Part shown: one piece after another, positions 1-14,046 of the stretch
Layout of the letters: each line of letters opens with the position of its first letter
Numbering within the stretch: the stretch's first letter is position 1
Source: Pezizomycotina sp. ARF18
Taxonomy: Eukaryota; Ascomycota
DNA: 64,000 nt
Assembly (NCBI GenBank): GCA_002224055.1
Contig: AZLU01000082.1
Span: 96,869 to 160,868, forward strand
Reading direction: 5' to 3'
Notes under the pieces: model-generated
Databases searched by the model: none
What the model was told of the DNA's origin: nothing
Seen by the model: only the letters and a program-made list of their open reading frames with translations
Translations under genes and position numbers: made by a program

Positions 1-444
1 ACGCCCCGAAAATAAACACAACATATAACAAACGCACCGCCACGCAAAATAACGGAATCCGAACACCGACAGTAGGACGTCCCTTGTGCTCTGTATTTCA
101 AGGACTTAGGCGGTTTTTATTTTTTTTTTTTTTTATTTTTATTTTTTTTTTTTTTTAAAGCATTTGGTGGAAGATGGGATCCTCACAGCTGAGGAGGATG
201 GTGAGTGACGCGACTTTTTGTTATTTTGTTCAGAAACCCCGGACCTACAAAAAAAAATAAATAAAAATATTATGTCGTCGTGCCGACACAGGGTTAGGAG
301 CCCAAATGAGAGTGGAAAGCAAAGAGAAGAACGGGCTAAAACGGATGAAAATCGCCATTTTTGGACTTTTCTTTCCCAACATTGGGCGCCTTTTACTTAC
401 TTGAGCCTACTCTACTATAAAGTATCTCAAATAAATGGTATGAA
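1..444. other. Upstream flank of GCN5, no gene seen
   Basis: This stretch holds two near-continuous T tracts around 118-156 and no open frame with recognisable similarity. It probably contains the 5' untranslated region and promoter of the histone acetyltransferase gene that starts at 445. An additional short N-terminal exon of that gene could lie here, because the N-terminus of this family is poorly conserved and I cannot exclude it. Confidence 0.4.
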
Positions 445-1973
<1,529 letters not shown>

Positions 1974-4913
1974 ATTATTGTCCTATCACGGCGGAGTGAG
2001 CACTGCTGTTCAAATTAATCTTTTCCATTTATCACTTCTAATATTTTCCTACCGTGAATTCATGTACAGTTGGCGTTTCCGTTTACGTTCTTTGGTTTTA
2101 ACATCCTTATCTTGACGGTTTCTGGGCTGGATGGGTTTAACGTTGTCAGAAAGGTTCTTTTTTTTTGTTTCTTCCACTCTTACAGTTAACTTTCATAGTG
2201 TTGTCATAGCTACGAATTCCGATATTGTACATGAGAGTCGTGAGATTCAGAAATGGTTGCTCACGATCAAGACACGTTTGATACGACCAAATTTTGGGGG
2301 ACTATAGAGAGTCCTGATGGGGTTGCGTCTCGTTTAACGCTTCAACCAACTCATATGACATATAGTACATATGTTTCTAGTTTGATATGATACTAATTTT
2401 AGACCACGTCTATGTTTATAATCAGTATCTAGTCAATTGATTTATAGAAAATACGGGCAGCGTTGTTTTATTTCGTTTGCTTATTCTTTTTTTTTACTTT
2501 TATTTTCTTTTATTTTTTATATTTTTATATATTTATTATGTGTGTGCATATCACGGTTGGGCGTGACTCAGAATTATTACCAATAGAACAGACAGCCTTA
2601 ACGGCGTTGACGTAACACTGGCTGCAGCATATATGCTGGAGACTAGTACGTTGTTATACTTTGAAAGCCTCTCAATGTTTTTTTGGATGAATCACGGATC
2701 TGGTCTTCAAATATATATTCAGTACATCTATCAAACGTTGTCATGTCCGATACCAGCAAGATCTAAAAGATTGATACAGCATGCCTTCCTCCGATATACT
2801 CTAATTCTCAAAATGTTCATCTACCTAGCCCACGGCGGACGCCAGGCCTACGGTACGTTGTAATTAGAGTAGATCGGTATATGTTTCCTGCCTAAGGCGA
2901 CGTCAACGTCCTAACATGATTCCAAAAAAAACAAAAAGTGGCTTTCAACAGTTCATATATTGCCATCGAAGTAGATTTTTGTCCTGTCGTCAACAAGCAT
3001 GCGAACAAGATCTTCCTTCTATGTACGGTTTCAAAGTCTCTTCAAGAAGCATTCGCATGCGTGGGGTAAGTTCTCAACCACCATATAACTTCGAAAAAAA
3101 AAAGTGCAACCATGAACTTATATATTTTTCTTCTCGAGCTTCGTTTGATGTTTTAGGGCTCGTGCTCATCGACCCTTGGGCACGTCCTAGCCGGTCCCGT
3201 GTGGGAAGAACCCAAAAGTGCTCTGTGCTCGATCGATATGACGACGTGATCAGGGAAAATTCGACTTAGACGTCGTGGGTCTTACCCCAGTGAGATTTCT
3301 ACCTTATCGAATATCCCTTGTTTACCTTTTTTTTTTTTTTTTTTTTTTGATTATACTACCCTGATATATCCTTATTTCGTAAGTTTATGATTTGTGAATG
3401 CTCTTTAAAGTTTTAACAAATATTACTATATAAAAAAAGCCGATTCAAGTCTCGGTGGACGGACTGGATTTGAAAAGCCTGTAGAGTCTCAACAGTCCTC
3501 AAGAGTCGAACATAGTGGAGAGTATCAAGCGACGGCTAGTAAGAACTAAAGATCTGGGAGAAAATCTTTTTATATCTCTTGTATATTGATTATTGTATAA
3601 CGAGCAGAAAGGGTATCTTATCTCGCTATGGCTCCACGATCATAGGTAAGTATTTACTTACTATGCTATATACATGTAGGAAAGAATATATAACAATTAT
3701 CGTGTGCCGAACCTGCAAGTAGCGTTTAGCATTTTCTATCAATTGAACGCCTTATTTATGAAATTCATTTCAAAATATAGGAATCTATTGATCTTCTAGC
3801 CTACTGCGTATTATATATATATACTTGAAACAAGACAGATACATATCTACAAGAACGTATATGAAAAAAAAAAAAAAAAGAGCATATGTATACAATACTT
3901 TATTAGAGAGCCAATCTTTGAGCCTCTCGATAGAGAGCTAAGTCTGTTTTGAACATGTTAATCTGGATCAAAAAGATCAAGAAATGTTTCAACTTTTATT
4001 TTTCAAGGAATATGTTTCTTTACTTTTGAATGATTCGCCCGAGCGACGGTAATCTAAACCAATTCTCGGGGTTATCATATCACAGGCTATTTTTGCCTGA
4101 TATATCTTCTCTTTGAGGCTGTCCTCATTAGCGCGACAGATATTTCTGGAACCTAATTTTCATAGTTTTTTTGTAATAGGGCGAAAAAAAAAGCGTATTT
4201 CAGAATACAAAACCTGTCAATCATCAAGGGAGCCAGGCATAATAACTTGGTATATAGAAGAAAATTGAGTAAAATTATAACTAAATTTAGTTGTAGGTAC
4301 CGAGATACGATCGTAGGGATTTGTTGGGAACCAAAAGGAAATGCATTGCAAAAACGTATGCATAAATCGAAGGCTGTTGCGGGGAAAGGGACTATGAAAT
4401 CAAAGCGGGAGAAAAAAGGAAAAAAAAAAAAAAAAGACGCCAGGTTTGAACAGAACTCTTTTCAAAGAAATGGAAGGGAAGAAAATGGTAGAAAATAAGT
4501 TGGAGAGAAGAGAGGAGCATTCGTTTTTTTTGATATCCTGTGATTCCATATTAACGAGGAGAGAAATGCAGCAAATACCAAAACTATGAAACCAACATGA
4601 AAGGCAAAAAGTAGACAATGAATTTGTCGCCGGCTCCGCTGACTCTGATAGTAACGATAAGGATATATATCAATAAAATAAACATACGCTTAAAGCTCCA
4701 ATGTTTCACGACCGAAAATTGGATCGCAGGAATTTAAGGGTGAAAGAACTGCCAGATAACGCCCAGTTGAAGATGGCATCAAGCAAATCTTGATCGCCAT
4801 ACCGGGGTGAACGAAATAATAGCATGGGAAAGTAAGATATATTCCGAATTCAAACCCCAAAAATAAATAAAATATAAATAAATATAATCCACGTCTTTCA
4901 AGCCATGGATGCG
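1974..4913. other. Long spacer between GCN5 and the ELL-like gene
   Basis: This interval is AT-rich, with homopolymer runs (T at 1684-1700 and 3330-3348, A at 3863-3878) and no gene I can name. The GCN5 3' end and the 3' end of the minus-strand ELL-like gene face each other across it. Two coding-like pieces stand out and are listed separately or as findings: one around 2938-3250, with a plausible GT-AG intron at 3066-3156, and one at about 4625-4795. The remainder shows only short random frames. Confidence 0.5.
2938..3250 (+). CDS. Possible two-exon coding segment, unknown
   Basis: A frame beginning at 2938 reads VAFNSSYIAIEVDF, then NKHANKIFLL and SLQEAFACVG, and stops abruptly at a consensus donor (GTAAG at 3066). 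An acceptor (TTTTAG) lies at 3151-3156. Downstream, another frame reads LGHVLAGPVWEEPKSAL before a stop. The two parts do not join in frame as sequenced, but nearby genes contain frequent single-base errors, so that is not decisive. I recognise no family. There is no clear start codon and no upstream exon. This could also be a chance frame in untranslated sequence. Confidence 0.2.
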
Positions 4914-7900
4914 TTACGGCTTCATTGATTCGAGCTTTCTGTGTAGCGTAAGTACTTCGTTAATCTTTTCCTTCCGTGCATCGCGATGCGATGAAACTTC
5001 CTTGTACAGCTTGGCGTACATGGCGTATGCTCACGGAACTTCTGCGCGGAGATTGTTTTCGCTAAGCTGAGGCGCGCTAGAACGATTACTAATAGGCCTC
5101 TCGATTATTTCGCTGCGTCTAGACGAGTTGACGCTACAGATGAGCATCGACGCGATGTTGACGATGAATGGGGGGCTTTAGCTGGTTTCTTTCCTCCGTG
5201 GCTTTGACGTCATCGACGTCCTCAGCCTTCCTCTTGCGCGATATAGCGCATTTGTGGTCACTTTAGGTTCGACAACCGGGCTTGGCGACTTTCTTCTTCG
5301 GATTCTCAATTCTTTCCGCATCCAACTTCCCTTGCGAAGAGGTCTGCTATCCGATGATGAGCGAGTTAAGACCTTGGAGCCTTGGAGGCGATTTCTTCTT
5401 CACTTTCAAGCCGGAACACTCTTTTTGCAACCGTGCGGGAGGTGGAGAGTCGTCGCGTTCGTGCCGGGGATAAACCTTGGTTTGGAAGTTTGGGTTGCGC
5501 GGCCGAGGTTGACGAGCTAGTGTAAGCTGGTGCGGCGGAGTGGGCGTTGAATTTCGTCTGCGGTATGGACGGAAAGACAACGGCGAAGAGGAGGCTGAAG
5601 ATACGATATGTCGCTCGTTATCGGAGGCTTGAGAGGAGGCGATGATCGAGCGTGATGGTTCCGCGGGGAAGAGCTCGCACTTCGTCGTGAACGATGATCT
5701 GTTCCTGCTTTGGTCCTTCCTGCAGGTAGCGTCATTCTGGGCACGGCTTTGGGGAACCGTTTTTTGATACGGTCTTCTGTGGCGGTGCCTTCTGAGACAG
5801 CGTTTTTGTGCACAGGCGGTTGGGTCGTAGCTTTCGGCGTGGGTGCTTGAGACGGGGCTTGGAGAGGGCAGTTCGAAGGAGGGGAAGAGGAGATTTGCTC
5901 GGCGGTTTCACGGCGGGCTCGGTACATTCGGAATGCCTGGGGAGGTGGCCGCGGCGGAATGGTGGCGGTCGATTGTGAAGCTTTTCCGGCTGTACAACTA
6001 GGTTTATGTCATCAGATCCGAGTCCGAGTCGATTATACTCCGGCGTCTTGAATCCTTTGCACACCCTTGCGACCCGTAGGCTTCGCATCCTTCGCTGTCA
6101 GACCGTTTCTTTTCCTTCGGTGCTGCGGGGAACAGCCTTCGGCTTGGCCTTGGTTGCTGCCGGAGCTTTCTTTCCCCATCAGCATCTTCGTAAAAGCTTC
6201 CTTTTCTAACTTCTTAGACTTCGGCCCGGGTTGCGCGAGGTCGTTTTAGCGATGGTTCGGATGCTACGCGGGTGGAGGAGAAGGGTTCTTGCTTCTTGAT
6301 ACTTGCGAGGGACTGATGGGTGAGCTGTGCGTCGTTGAGGCAGCTAGGTGTAGGTTGTACGGGTTCGGTAAGGGTTTGCCCGATCTTCCGGCTTCCGAAG
6401 CATTTTCGTTCTGCGAGCATCTCTCGGTAGCGCAAGCGGTCAGCCTTAGTGGCATGGCTAATCGCGGTATCTCTGTCAGATGCAGAGTAGGGAATTCCAC
6501 ACGTCGAGGTCTTGTAGTTAACATCGGTCAGCTCCAGTGGTTTCCTGCTTTGGTCGATTGCCTATCTTGAGTAGTATCTCGGTGCATCTGAGGACAGCCG
6601 TATGGGTTTCATAGCTAGCGTTTCTCCGTATCAGACCGAGAGCGAGAAGATGTATGAAGAGGGAAATATAGCGGATCTTTCTTGAAGTTGTCCTTCTCGC
6701 GCAGACGTGGCACGCCAATGGCAGGAATCCAACGCCTGCAAGCTCGGTGAGTTCGGCGTGGAGTCTGTGAGGGCGGCGTTCCTTTGACCGGTGGACCGGC
6801 CTTACCTAGCTGCTGCGAGGCTACCTTTCTTCCGGAGAGTGCGGGAGGTAGCGCGCGAGGTCATCGACAAAAACAGCACTTCATTTTATTTTGCGTGAGA
6901 AACTTATGGAAATCTCGCATAGAAAAATACTCACGAGCGGTGATCGATTCCTGCTTTGGTCGATTGCCTTCTTGAGTAGTATCTCGGTGCATCTGGGACA
7001 GCCGTATGGGTTTTCATAGCAAGCCGTTTCTCCGTATCAGAACGAGAGCGAGAAGATGTATGAGAGGGAAATATAGCGGATCTTTCTTGAAGTTGTCCTT
7101 CTTCGGCGCAGACGTGGCACCGCCAATGGCAGGAGATCCAACGCCTGCCAAGCTCGGTGAGTTCGGCGTGGAGTCTGTGAGGGCGGCGTTCTTGACCGGT
7201 GGAACCGGCCTTCCTAGCTGCTGCGAGGCCTCTTCTTCCGGAGAGTGCGGGAGGTAGCGCGCGAGGGTCATCGACAAAAAACAGCACTTCAATTTTATTT
7301 TGCGTGAGCAAACTTATGGAAATCTCCGCATAGAAAAATACCTCACGAGCGGTGATCGATCTACTACCTTCTTGACTTCTTATGCTGATCATGAGCTGCG
7401 ATATGACTCTTGAGTGCCAGAAGGCTGGAATCGTCCTCTGCAGCATTCTTCTCCTCTACCTCTAATACTTCAAGCTTCTTCTGTACAACACCGGTGAATT
7501 TAAGTGGATTCGAAGCCGAAGAAAATTCGTAAAGTTCGTGATAAACTGTCTCGTCGGTAGAAAGAACTTCAAATTGCGTTTGTGTTCCAAGCACGAGAGA
7601 CTGCATAAACCAGGAAGAAAAACGAGAACGTTAACATCATTTCGCGGCATTCCTTTCTTTCCTCAATCTCCTTCCCCGCCTCATTTCTCTTATTTCCGAG
7701 TAGTTTCCATATTTTCCTTTCCAATTTTTACCCCTCTTTCAACGATCCAGGAAAAACATTTCGGTGTACCACACGTACCATCTTCTTTCCCGTCATTAGC
7801 CATAGCGGGCTCCCTTTTTACTCGCAACCAACTCTTCCAGTAGCTTTTCGTAAGATTTTCCGTACTGCAAACGGTTTTCCACCATTTAAGACTGGCTTCC

Positions 7901-7946
7901 CTGCTGGCGGCCGCGAGGATGCATCGGAGGTTCGGTCGAGGCTCAT
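4914..7946 (-). CDS. ELL-like RNA polymerase II elongation factor
   Basis: ELL proteins increase the rate of transcript elongation by RNA polymerase II in the nucleus. The gene runs leftwards. A start at 7946 gives MSLDRTSDASSRPP, then a helix YEKLLEELVASKKGAR, an intron with donor GTACGTGT and acceptor TTATGCAG, and the N-terminal module with VYHELYEFSS and LKFTGVVQKKLEV. After a second intron come a Ser/Pro linker (SPAIGGATSAPKKDNF), the HLLA segment typical of fungal ELL-like proteins, and a predicted winged-helix part containing DRDTAISHATKADRLRYREM. A long basic Pro/Ser region with LKRPRATRAEV follows. The C-terminus, MYAKLYKEV...KINEVLTLHRKLESMKP-stop, resembles the occludin/ELL tail. 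Many frame breaks occur. The section 6542-7359 is duplicated in tandem, so the apparent protein contains the middle twice; see the repeat entry. Identification rests on motif order and is from memory of the family. Confidence 0.7.
6542..7359. repeat. Tandem duplication, two copies of about 410 bp
   Basis: Copy A is 6542-6947 and copy B is 6948-7359, directly adjoining. Both run from TTCCTGCTTTGGTCGATTGC to GAGCGGTGATCGA. The copies differ almost only by inserted or deleted single bases (for example ATCTGAGGACAG against ATCTGGGACAG, and GAAGAGGG against GAGAGGG), not by substitutions. The unit includes an intron and exonic sequence of the ELL-like gene. An assembly stutter or a chimeric read join fits this better than an old duplication, since an old one would carry substitutions. 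Confidence 0.93.
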
Positions 7947-8279
7947 GCCCGAGGATGGAAACGATTAATCTAGGCATTTTTTTCGTTTGTTCTAGTGTCG
8001 GTCGACTTTTGTGAGAAACGGCGTGAATCAAACGGCTACCCGCAATAATATCGAAAGCCCAAGGAAGTATAATACTGTAGGGTCGAAATGAAGTAAATCG
8101 TGCTTTCGAAACACACTTTTGAATTTTCACTTTTTTTAAAATAATCAATGGACCTATCAACCCTAATTTTCCCTTTTGATTGATCTGAAATGTTGTTATT
8201 ATCGTGCCTTCTTTTTACTTTTTCTTTTCTTCTTTTTGATGAATGATCGGTTTTAACGGTATTTTGTCTGTTAGTTTAA

Positions 8280-8484
8280 AGCCCAGGGAATTTCCAGGTT
8301 GCCTGCTAACGGTGGACGTGCAGACAGCAAAAAGGAGTCTCGGACTGCACCGCAGCACACTCCAAACGATCAACAGCGCCCCGCTGGGGGACCTGCACTA
8401 AAGCGAAGAGCCCCCTACCCCGAGAAAGATATCAGGCAGTGGTGAATGCCAGCGTGAACGATGCCGGAGGATCAGCGGCCCTAA
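8280..8484 (+). CDS. Possible orphan coding exon, unknown
   Basis: This patch is markedly more GC-rich than its surroundings. On the plus strand it reads without a stop through SRLPANGGRADSKKESRTAP, then GPALKRRAPYPEKD. After a one-base frame change it continues QAVVNASVNDAGGSAALK and stops at TAA (8482-8484). CTGTTAG just upstream could be an intron acceptor. No start or partner exon was found, and the reverse strand also has open frames, so strand is uncertain. I do not recognise the family. Confidence 0.25.
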
Positions 8485-8809
8485 AATAATTTTTTGGCAA
8501 TAGAATTGAAGGTGAAAGGAAGAAAATGAGATTGAACGGCAGGTAAACAACGGTTTGCGAAGGCTACGACGTTAAATTTCTGTTGTAAAAATGACGGCGG
8601 CGAGGTTTTCGGCGGTTTCCCTAAATTCAAGCTTCTTGACTTTTTGATTATGATATGATGCAAGGTAAACAAAATTACAGGGCTGTTGTCTTGAGGCCTG
8701 CAAGCGAGGAAATAAATCCGCCGTGGTGAGTTTTTTGTTACTGATTTTCAAATGGCCAACCCGATATCGTGAGGGATCTTGGATGGATAATTGAGGGAGG
8801 AATTTCGAG

Positions 8810-9360
8810 TGTTAGAAGAGAGAAGAACGAGAAAGAAAGGGGATCGACGGTAAGAAAGAAAAAGAGGTTCGGGGTAAATACGTATAGCAAGTAATAATAT
8901 ACTTGAAAATACCTAATCAAACAGGAAACGAAAGAAAAAGAAACGAGCGTTTGTAATAACAAAAAATAAAGAACGAGGCGTTTAAAAAGCAAGGGAAAAA
9001 GGGAAAAAACAAAACAAGAGCGGGTAAATAAGGAGTATAGATAGAAAAAAGACAAACAATGTACACACTGTCGGTGACGATGATGAAAAAGGATATAAAA
9101 GAGAAATAGAGAAAGTTTAAACCAGAGGAAGGGAGAGAAAGGAAAAGGACGGGGAAGGGGAGAGGAAAGAGTGTGAGAGAGAGATAGATAGATGGTTTGT
9201 TGTAGCGAGTAGTCAGAGGGATGGAAGAGGAAAAAAAAAAAAAAAAAAAGGAAGGAAAGAGAAGCAGTAGTATAGTAGTAGAGAGGGAGACAGAGAGAGA
9301 GAGAGAGGGAAAAAAACGTGGGCGTGCGTTGGGGGAAGGGAAATGTAAAATGGGGGGTGG
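8810..9360 (+). repeat. Polypurine strand, about 550 bp
   Basis: The plus strand is composed mostly of A and G over several hundred bases, with GA/GAAA-type short repeats, an A-run at 9231-9249 and a GAGA run near 9290-9308. The tract ends in a G-rich patch followed by T-run 9367-9382. Such homopurine/homopyrimidine DNA can adopt triplex-like structures; that is general knowledge, not something shown here. No coding sense is apparent. Confidence 0.75.
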
Positions 9361-11952
9361 TGTGGTTTTTTTTTTTTTTTTTGGTGTGGTGTATATAGGT
9401 ATCCTACCTATATCATAGGAGTAGTGTATATTAGGATACTTAATAGATAATAAAACAATAAGTAATATAACACAATAAAATTAATCAGCCCGTAATAGGG
9501 TTATCACCAGCAATGAGAAAATAGGAAAAAAGAACAATCAATACGTGATAATAATAAGTAACACTGGATAGATGATATATAACGAAGAAGGAACACGAGA
9601 GAGAGAGAGAGAAAACGGGGGCCACGGCGGCGAATTGGACGACACCCCCCCCCAAAAAAAAAAAAAAAAAAAAAAAAAAAGAATCGAAAATTCGGCACTT
9701 GAACGAAGAAGAAAAGAAATATATAATAATAATAATAGAAATAATAATAATTAAATAATAAATAAATAAATAATAAAATAAATCTGGTGTGGGTGAGAAT
9801 TTATTATTTTAAAATGAACGGAGATTAAATATATATAGGTGCTCTTGAATCAGTAGTAGAAATAGTAGTCGTCGCTATCTAACTAGTATCAAAATAGGAT
9901 AATAAGTATCACTCTCTTGTCAACCGTCGTTGATGTCGTCAGAAGAATTCAGAGAAGTCTCTAGAGAAGTATACTACAGCTGCCTAGCTATAGTATGCTT
10001 TGAAGCAATTCTATGATAATAAGAGGTTTAGTTAGAGAAGGGGGAAAAAAGATGAAATAAAATACTTAAATATAATAATAATAATACGGTAGAATACATT
10101 TACAGTCGCTATTCCACGTACTATACATGCGTACAGTACATACGTATATACTTCTCCTACGCATGCGTACTTTTTTTTTTTTTATATAGTCTCAGCTTTT
10201 GAACGTACCGTGGAAACGTCTCATTCCTCGCCCAAATTATGCATCAAGAAATGCCCCTCTTTTTTTTTTCCCTCGCTCTTTTCTGGTGTGCGAGAGGACC
10301 AGCATGTATGTACACACTATTTTATAACTTTGAATACCACACCCCCTTGGCTGTTGTATATTGTTATATATGTGTATCATTGTTCTTCTCTCTGAAAAGG
10401 TAGGGAGTACTTGTATAGGAATTGGGGGCCTGGTGAAGTAACAGAATACAAAACCTTTTCCTTTCCAATTTTCTATCAATTGTCTCTCTTTTCTTCAAAT
10501 TGGTTCTTTCTTTCAAAGCGGCGAGAATAATTTATATTATTTTATTTAACTCTATACTACAGCAACTGCTCACTTTCTTGGATTGCTCTGTTTTAATTTG
10601 AAAAAATATATAATGTCTGAATTCTTCAATGACGAGCGAGAGCCTCCAAGGAATTTTTTTTTTATTTTTTTTTTTCTTTGGCTCCCTACCATCAGCTATA
10701 TGAGTGTTACGGAGTACTAGTAGCAGAATATAGTAACTACTTGGTAGGGGTGTGTACATTCTGGGTAACAGAAACCGGGGCGGTATCGTGGTGCACTCCG
10801 TCCCAATAAAAAATAAAGGAAAGGAAAAAAAAAAAAAAAAAAAAAAAAAAACAAAGGAAGAAAAAGACGCAAGCAGGGAAAAAAAGCATCACTCGGTTAT
10901 TGCTTCGCGCGAAATCGTAGCTCTTTGCAATCATGATACTTTATAGAAGTTATAACAAAAATTACTCTTATATCTAATAATAATAAAATAATATATTTTA
11001 TTATATTATATTAACAAATATTCTGGGTAAAAAAGCACGGAACAGTGATTGCTGCTGAAATTAACGAACGAGAAATACTCAATTTTAGAGCTCTTCCTCT
11101 TAATAAAGAAGACGGCGGACAGCCTTCTAATTTATTGCTTATTTTCGTTGTTCGTTCGTGCATTCGCGCGGTCTTCCCCCTCTCCTTTTTTGTCTCCTAT
11201 TAAGCCTTCTCGCTCGCGCTCGTATTACCTCTGGACCTCCCTCATACTATCGCGCGACAGACAAATTGCATAAAATTGAAACTGGTGACTATTTGAGATC
11301 GTCACTTATATTGTTCTGTGTTCCTGTGCAAAGGAAAAAACAGTTAGAGTAAATTTAAATATATTATTATCTGTGTAAATAAAACAATACTGGCGATAAA
11401 CACCGCTATAGTATACCAAGAAATTTTTCATCTTAACTTTGGCATCGATCAATTGCAGGCTAAGTCTTTCAAAGTTATGAGTTTAAAATCAAGGCAAATT
11501 GCAATCACAAACACTACTCTTCATACTTATTCTCCGCAGGTCCTGGCTGTATATACGTACGTACTTTTGAACTTTCGTGGATACCACTTTTTTTTTTTTT
11601 TTTTTTTTTTCTTTTTTTCTTTTTTTTTTTTTAACTTTATCATCATCTCATTGGTGCAGTTTTCGTTAATTTCCTACTTTCCGTTTTCAAATTCTCCTTT
11701 CGGGTTTTCTCAGATCTAGAACGAGTTCTATACTCTTGAGGGCTCTTCTTGAAAGAAAAAAGCGAGTATCATTCCTTTTTTACTTAGGTCCTCTCCGCTC
11801 CTTCAGCAACATGTTGGATATTGATAAACGAAGGGCGATTGAAATCTAACTTGCTTGTACAGGAGTACCAAGTAGACAATAGGCTGAGAAAATTGACAGA
11901 ATGCAATCAATCGATACTATACGAATTTTATTATTCCGTGTACTTCTGGAGG

Positions 11953-11985
<33 letters not shown>

Positions 11986-13198
11986 AGTTCAACGTGAATG
12001 GACTCTTTTTCCAAAAAAGATAAGGTAGGTGATATGATGGGCATGTAAGGATACGAAATAATTGCTGCTTATTATTATCTACAGGCTTGATCCCGCACAT
12101 GGCCGATTTTTTTTCGTTTTTACACTTCTGCCGTCAGACCGAACAACGAAACTGGGCACAACGCAAGGAAGGGAAAAAAAAAATTCTTCAGCTCGAAGAA
12201 CAGGAAATCCCCGACCCGTTTTTTTCCTCTCCCAAGTATTATTTATTATTAATTATCATACTACTTATTTTACGTAAAGTGTGGCCTGCATCCTACCAAC
12301 TAAGTATAATAATTTAGCTACACCACTTGCTTGCAATTGTGTAGCAAACCAAACAGTAATATTAAACGACGCAGAGGCCCTCGCCGTAGATAGGGCTAAA
12401 TTGGAGACAATTGGCAGCTGGGTCTCGGATTATTGTTATTACAAAGATACGTACTTCACTGACTTTGCTTTGCATGTTGACTTATACAGAGAGCGAGAGA
12501 GCACTCCGCGCTCCCGGATTTATATCGCCTTTCTCTTCGGATATTTATACTACTAGGAAGAGGTAGAAGTAAAAGTTCCCAGGCGCTGGCGACCATGTTG
12601 AATCAAGGCTACCAGGTAAGCTATTAGCTGGCAATATCACACCTTGACAGGTGTTTTGCGCATATACGCCTGGCCTCGATCCCTTCCTTCGGGAGCGATT
12701 GGACTGAACAACACGACCATCAATAAATATTTATAAAAAAAAAAAAAAAGGCAAGAAAATCGATCAATTGAAAGTGAGAAAAGAGGGTTTGATGCAGGCA
12801 ATGAATGAGGGAGATTATACTCCCATTTCTTAACATTTAAACGTTTCATTTCATTTCTTCTACGAAACCTACACTAAAAAACAAAGCCCCTCTGTGAAAA
12901 GAAAGACTTCCCTACCTACTTCTTGCGAAAGAAGCTCTCTACCCGGAAGTTCAGAAGAGAAAGTAAACTCAGAACTACTCGGGATCTCCCAAGTGGTTCT
13001 AGTTGCTTTTCCTTTTATCCTTCGTACCGCAGAGTTAATGCACTGGGTAACTTGGTTCGGAAAATTGCCTTGAACGGGACGCAGAGAAGAGAACTTAAGA
13101 AACCTGAGGGCCAGGCCAAAAAAAAGAAAAAAAAAAGGAGAAGAATCAGCAGCCATCCATCTAGAATACACCCTCAGCTTTCCTTTCACCCCGCCACG

Positions 13199-13231
<33 letters not shown>

Positions 13232-14046
13232 GAAAGAAAGAAAAAATATTACATTGGTTAATCGAAATGATTGATCAATTCATGGTTCTGCTGTTCGCGG
13301 TTGTTCCCACGCGATTGATCACAATTAAATATTATCTTTTTTTTTTTTTTTTTCAGGAGAGTTGACCGGCACTACTTCTTAGCAGCAATTGAATTATTAC
13401 TGCAATTATTACTGTTATCGATTTGATTTGATTGGGTCTTAACGTCCTTTGCGTTTGCGCACAGTATATATATAACCCCACGACTTACTTGCTGTAAATC
13501 ATATTATTATAATCACCTAGAATTGATTAATATTATAATAAAATACCGTTTCCCATTCGCACCGTTTCATCCGAAAAATACGCTCTTCCGCTTTTTTCTC
13601 GGTTCCCACTTCCGAAGCATGCAAAAGGATATACCGTAACCTATTTTTCCAAATTTGAGATATATCCTCGTTTGGGTGGCTTAAAGACCCTTTTTATCAA
13701 TGAATAATATTATTATTTCCTAGTATTTTATAGGATAAACTACATTCCTCGATAGCATCCTCTCAAATATCCCTATCGATATGAAATCGTCATTCGTGTT
13801 GATTACTTTTTTTTATCTCCATAGTGATTACCCATGTGCCCATATTGAGAAGATGCCACTACTAATCAGGTTCTACTTTTATCCGCCAAATGTAATTATG
13901 TAGATGCCTTACTTTTTATATTAGTTTCTTCCAATGGTAAAAAAATCCAACAGGACAAACCCGCCTTTACATGCGCGTACCTTGCAGTATTGGTCATGGA
14001 TAGGGAGCCGGATCTGTTCCCGTGTTCCCCAAGGTGTTTAACCATC

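Noticed and set aside
5347-6088. Several overlapping Arg/Ser/Pro-rich frames that look like separate SR-type proteins
   Set aside because: They are alternating frames of one disordered region of the ELL-like gene, linked by single-base errors.
11589-11984. Poly-A and poly-T runs as tails of non-LTR retrotransposons
   Set aside because: No reverse transcriptase or endonuclease motif and no target-site duplication is visible near them, and the runs occur in both orientations inside introns as well.
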